Shown: in pieces, positions 6,158 to 7,502 of the stretch
Layout of the letters: the number at the start of each line of letters is the position of its first letter
How positions within the stretch are numbered: the first letter of the stretch is position 1
Assembly (NCBI GenBank): GCA_945876155.1
Contig: CAMCMW010000063.1
Location: 1-7,502, forward strand
DNA length: 7,502 bases
Source of the DNA: an uncultured Ruminococcus sp.
GTDB lineage: Bacteria > Bacillota > Clostridia > Oscillospirales > Ruminococcaceae
Direction: 5' to 3'
The notes under the pieces: generated by a model
The model's input: only the letters and a program-made list of their open reading frames with translations
The model's database searches: none
What the model was told of the DNA's origin: nothing
Position numbers and translations under genes: made by a program

Positions 6158-7502
6158 ATGAAAAAAATCCCGGCAGTTTTCACAGCTGTTCTTACAGCAT
6201 CGGTAATGGCTGTTTCGGCATCTTCATCAGTTCTGACTGTTTTTTCTGCTGAAACTACATCTTCAGACACCGAAATATTATATGAGTTTGAAAACGGAAA
6301 AACCGACGGCGGAAAAATATTCACAGAGGGCTGGAAAGGCAATACAGCCGAGGACGGAAGCGGTGAAGACTTCGACCTTACCAACGCATCAAACGGCGGT
6401 TTTTCTTTTCTTGACCAGAAAGGTACAACTGTAAGCATTGAAGTTGAAGTGGAAGAGGCAGGGTTGTATGAACTGACAGTCTGCTACTGCGAACCCTCTG
6501 ACCCGAACAAAAAGGTACAGTATCTCAACATAAACGGAGTAAATCAGGGAGAGATAAGTTTTCCCCACAACCTGACTTTTGAAGAAACCTCCGGTGGTAT
6601 CGTAATGCTTGAAGAGGGAGTAAACGTCATTGAGTTCAAGGCATACTGGGGCTATACCTATTTTGACTATCTTACAGTAAAACCAGCCGACGAAAATCTT
6701 AAAACCCTCTCCCCGGACAGGCAGCTTTCAAATCCCAACGCATCTGATTCAACCAAAAGACTTTACAACTATCTCTGCGACCAGTACGGAAACCACATTC
6801 TCTCCGGACAGCAGGAATACTGCGGTTCACACAACTACAATCTTTATGCTGACCCCGACAATTACATCAAGGATAACGAGCAGGAGTTTGAGTATATACA
6901 GGAGAAAACAGGGAAAATGTGTGCTGTCAGAGGCATTGATTTTCTCAACTACCGTTCAAACGCATCATGGGACGATAACGCCGCAGAACGTACTATCCAG
7001 TGGGTAAATGAGTACAAAGGTATTGCAACAGTTGTATGGCACTGGAGCGTACCTTCAGAAGAAGGCAGCACCGACTGCAATTTCTATGTTGAATCAGCAA
7101 GTGCCAACTATACCACTTTCAGCATTTCAAGGGCGCTTGAAGAGGGTACATGGGAAAACGAAGTACTCATGGCGGACATTGCTGAAATCGCAAAACAGCT
7201 TACCAAATTAAAAGACGCAGACGTGCCGATTTTGTGGAGACCTCTTCATGAGGCGGAAGGCGGCTGGTTCTGGTGGGGTGCTGAAGGACCGGAAAACTGC
7301 AAAAAGCTTTACCGTCTGCTTTACGACCAGCTTACAAATGTTTACGGTCTTGACAATCTGATCTGGGTATGGACAGGTTACGCATACTCGACCTCGCCCG
7401 ACTGGTACCCGGGAGACGACGTTGTTGACATTGTAGGCTATGACAAATACAATGCGGCTGACGGACTTCCGAATTTAAGTTCCATTTCGTCCACTTTCTA
7501 CA
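6158..7502 (+). CDS. secreted CBM35-GH26 glycoside hydrolase (beta-mannanase type), C-terminus beyond the window
   Basis: 448 codons are present and the frame is open to the right edge. The ATG at 6158 is chosen for AAAGGA (6144-6149) 8 nt upstream. An in-frame ATG at 6140 lies upstream of that site and is less likely. Residues 1-31 are a signal peptide (KK, hydrophobic core, cleavage FSA|E). Residues about 38-175 look like a CBM35 beta-sandwich: YEFENG at the start, YELTVCY, LNINGV, and a closing YFDYLTVKP. From about 186 a GH26 catalytic domain begins: HILSGQQEY (213-221), VVWHWSVP (292-299), then RPLHEAEGGWFWWG (361-374), where E365 is the expected acid/base preceded by the conserved His, and WYPGDDVVDIVGYDKY (416-431). 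The nucleophile glutamate is expected beyond the edge. GH26 enzymes mostly cleave beta-1,4-mannan; CBM35 binds mannan or uronic-acid glycans in a calcium-dependent way. A dockerin may follow, unseen here. Confidence 0.92.
   Translation, partial: MKKIPAVFTAVLTASVMAVSASSSVLTVFSAETTSSDTEILYEFENGKTDGGKIFTEGWKGNTAEDGSGEDFDLTNASNGGFSFLDQKGTTVSIEVEVEEAGLYELTVCYCEPSDPNKKVQYLNINGVNQGEISFPHNLTFEETSGGIVMLEEGVNVIEFKAYWGYTYFDYLTVKPADENLKTLSPDRQLSNPNASDSTKRLYNYLCDQYGNHILSGQQEYCGSHNYNLYADPDNYIKDNEQEFEYIQEKTGKMCAVRGIDFLNYRSNASWDDNAAERTIQWVNEYKGIATVVWHWSVPSEEGSTDCNFYVESASANYTTFSISRALEEGTWENEVLMADIAEIAKQLTKLKDADVPILWRPLHEAEGGWFWWGAEGPENCKKLYRLLYDQLTNVYGLDNLIWVWTGYAYSTSPDWYPGDDVVDIVGYDKYNAADGLPNLSSISSTFY

Noticed and set aside
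6097..6438. Minus-strand frame opposite the start of the mannanase gene
   Set aside because: It is antisense to the signal peptide and CBM35, covers the predicted promoter, and has no matching ribosome binding site or family.
7008..7211. Plus-strand frame within the GH26 domain
   Set aside because: It is out of frame with a continuous catalytic domain that has recognisable GH26 motifs.

Overview
The window looks like chromosomal DNA from a low-to-moderate GC, Gram-positive, fibre-degrading Clostridia, most like Ruminococcus and relatives (Oscillospiraceae). This is inferred from strong AGGAGG-type ribosome binding sites, TTGACT/TATAAT-type promoters, and a secreted CBM35-GH26 beta-mannanase typical of rumen and gut Ruminococcus. 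No species can be fixed from the sequence alone, and no mobile element, tRNA, rRNA or CRISPR array was seen.

Layout, left to right. (1) Minus strand, 1-539: the N-terminal 179 codons of a YgjP-like (DUF45/COG1451) zinc metalloprotease-fold protein, cut off by the window edge just before its expected HExxH motif. A 26-codon small ORF (554-634) may lie in its leader, and a promoter lies at 678-706. (2) Minus strand, 764-5211: a two-gene operon. The promoter-proximal gene encodes an RND/MMPL-family membrane transporter of about 690 residues. The second encodes a secreted protein of 785 residues, of which about 392 form two equal blocks of xxxLxxG heptads. The transporter stop codon directly abuts the AGGAGG of the second gene, so the pair is probably translationally coupled. 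A strong hairpin terminator (694-749) closes the operon. (3) A 250-bp divergent control region (5212-5461) with two outward-facing promoters that share identical hexamers and 17-bp spacing, plus three related palindromes. (4) Plus strand, 5462-6067: a TetR-family repressor, the likely reader of those palindromes. (5) Plus strand, 6158 to the right edge: a partial CBM35-GH26 mannanase with its own promoter, probably functionally separate from the efflux locus.

The most interesting part is the tetR / RND permease / secreted heptad-repeat module. It resembles a self-regulated export or efflux system in which a long secreted repeat protein works outside the membrane with an RND permease, in a cell that (by inference) lacks an outer membrane. 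TetR binding to the palindromes would control both directions. The substrate is unknown. The association of xxxLxxG proteins with MMPL transporters is known in general, but the role of the repeat protein is not established.
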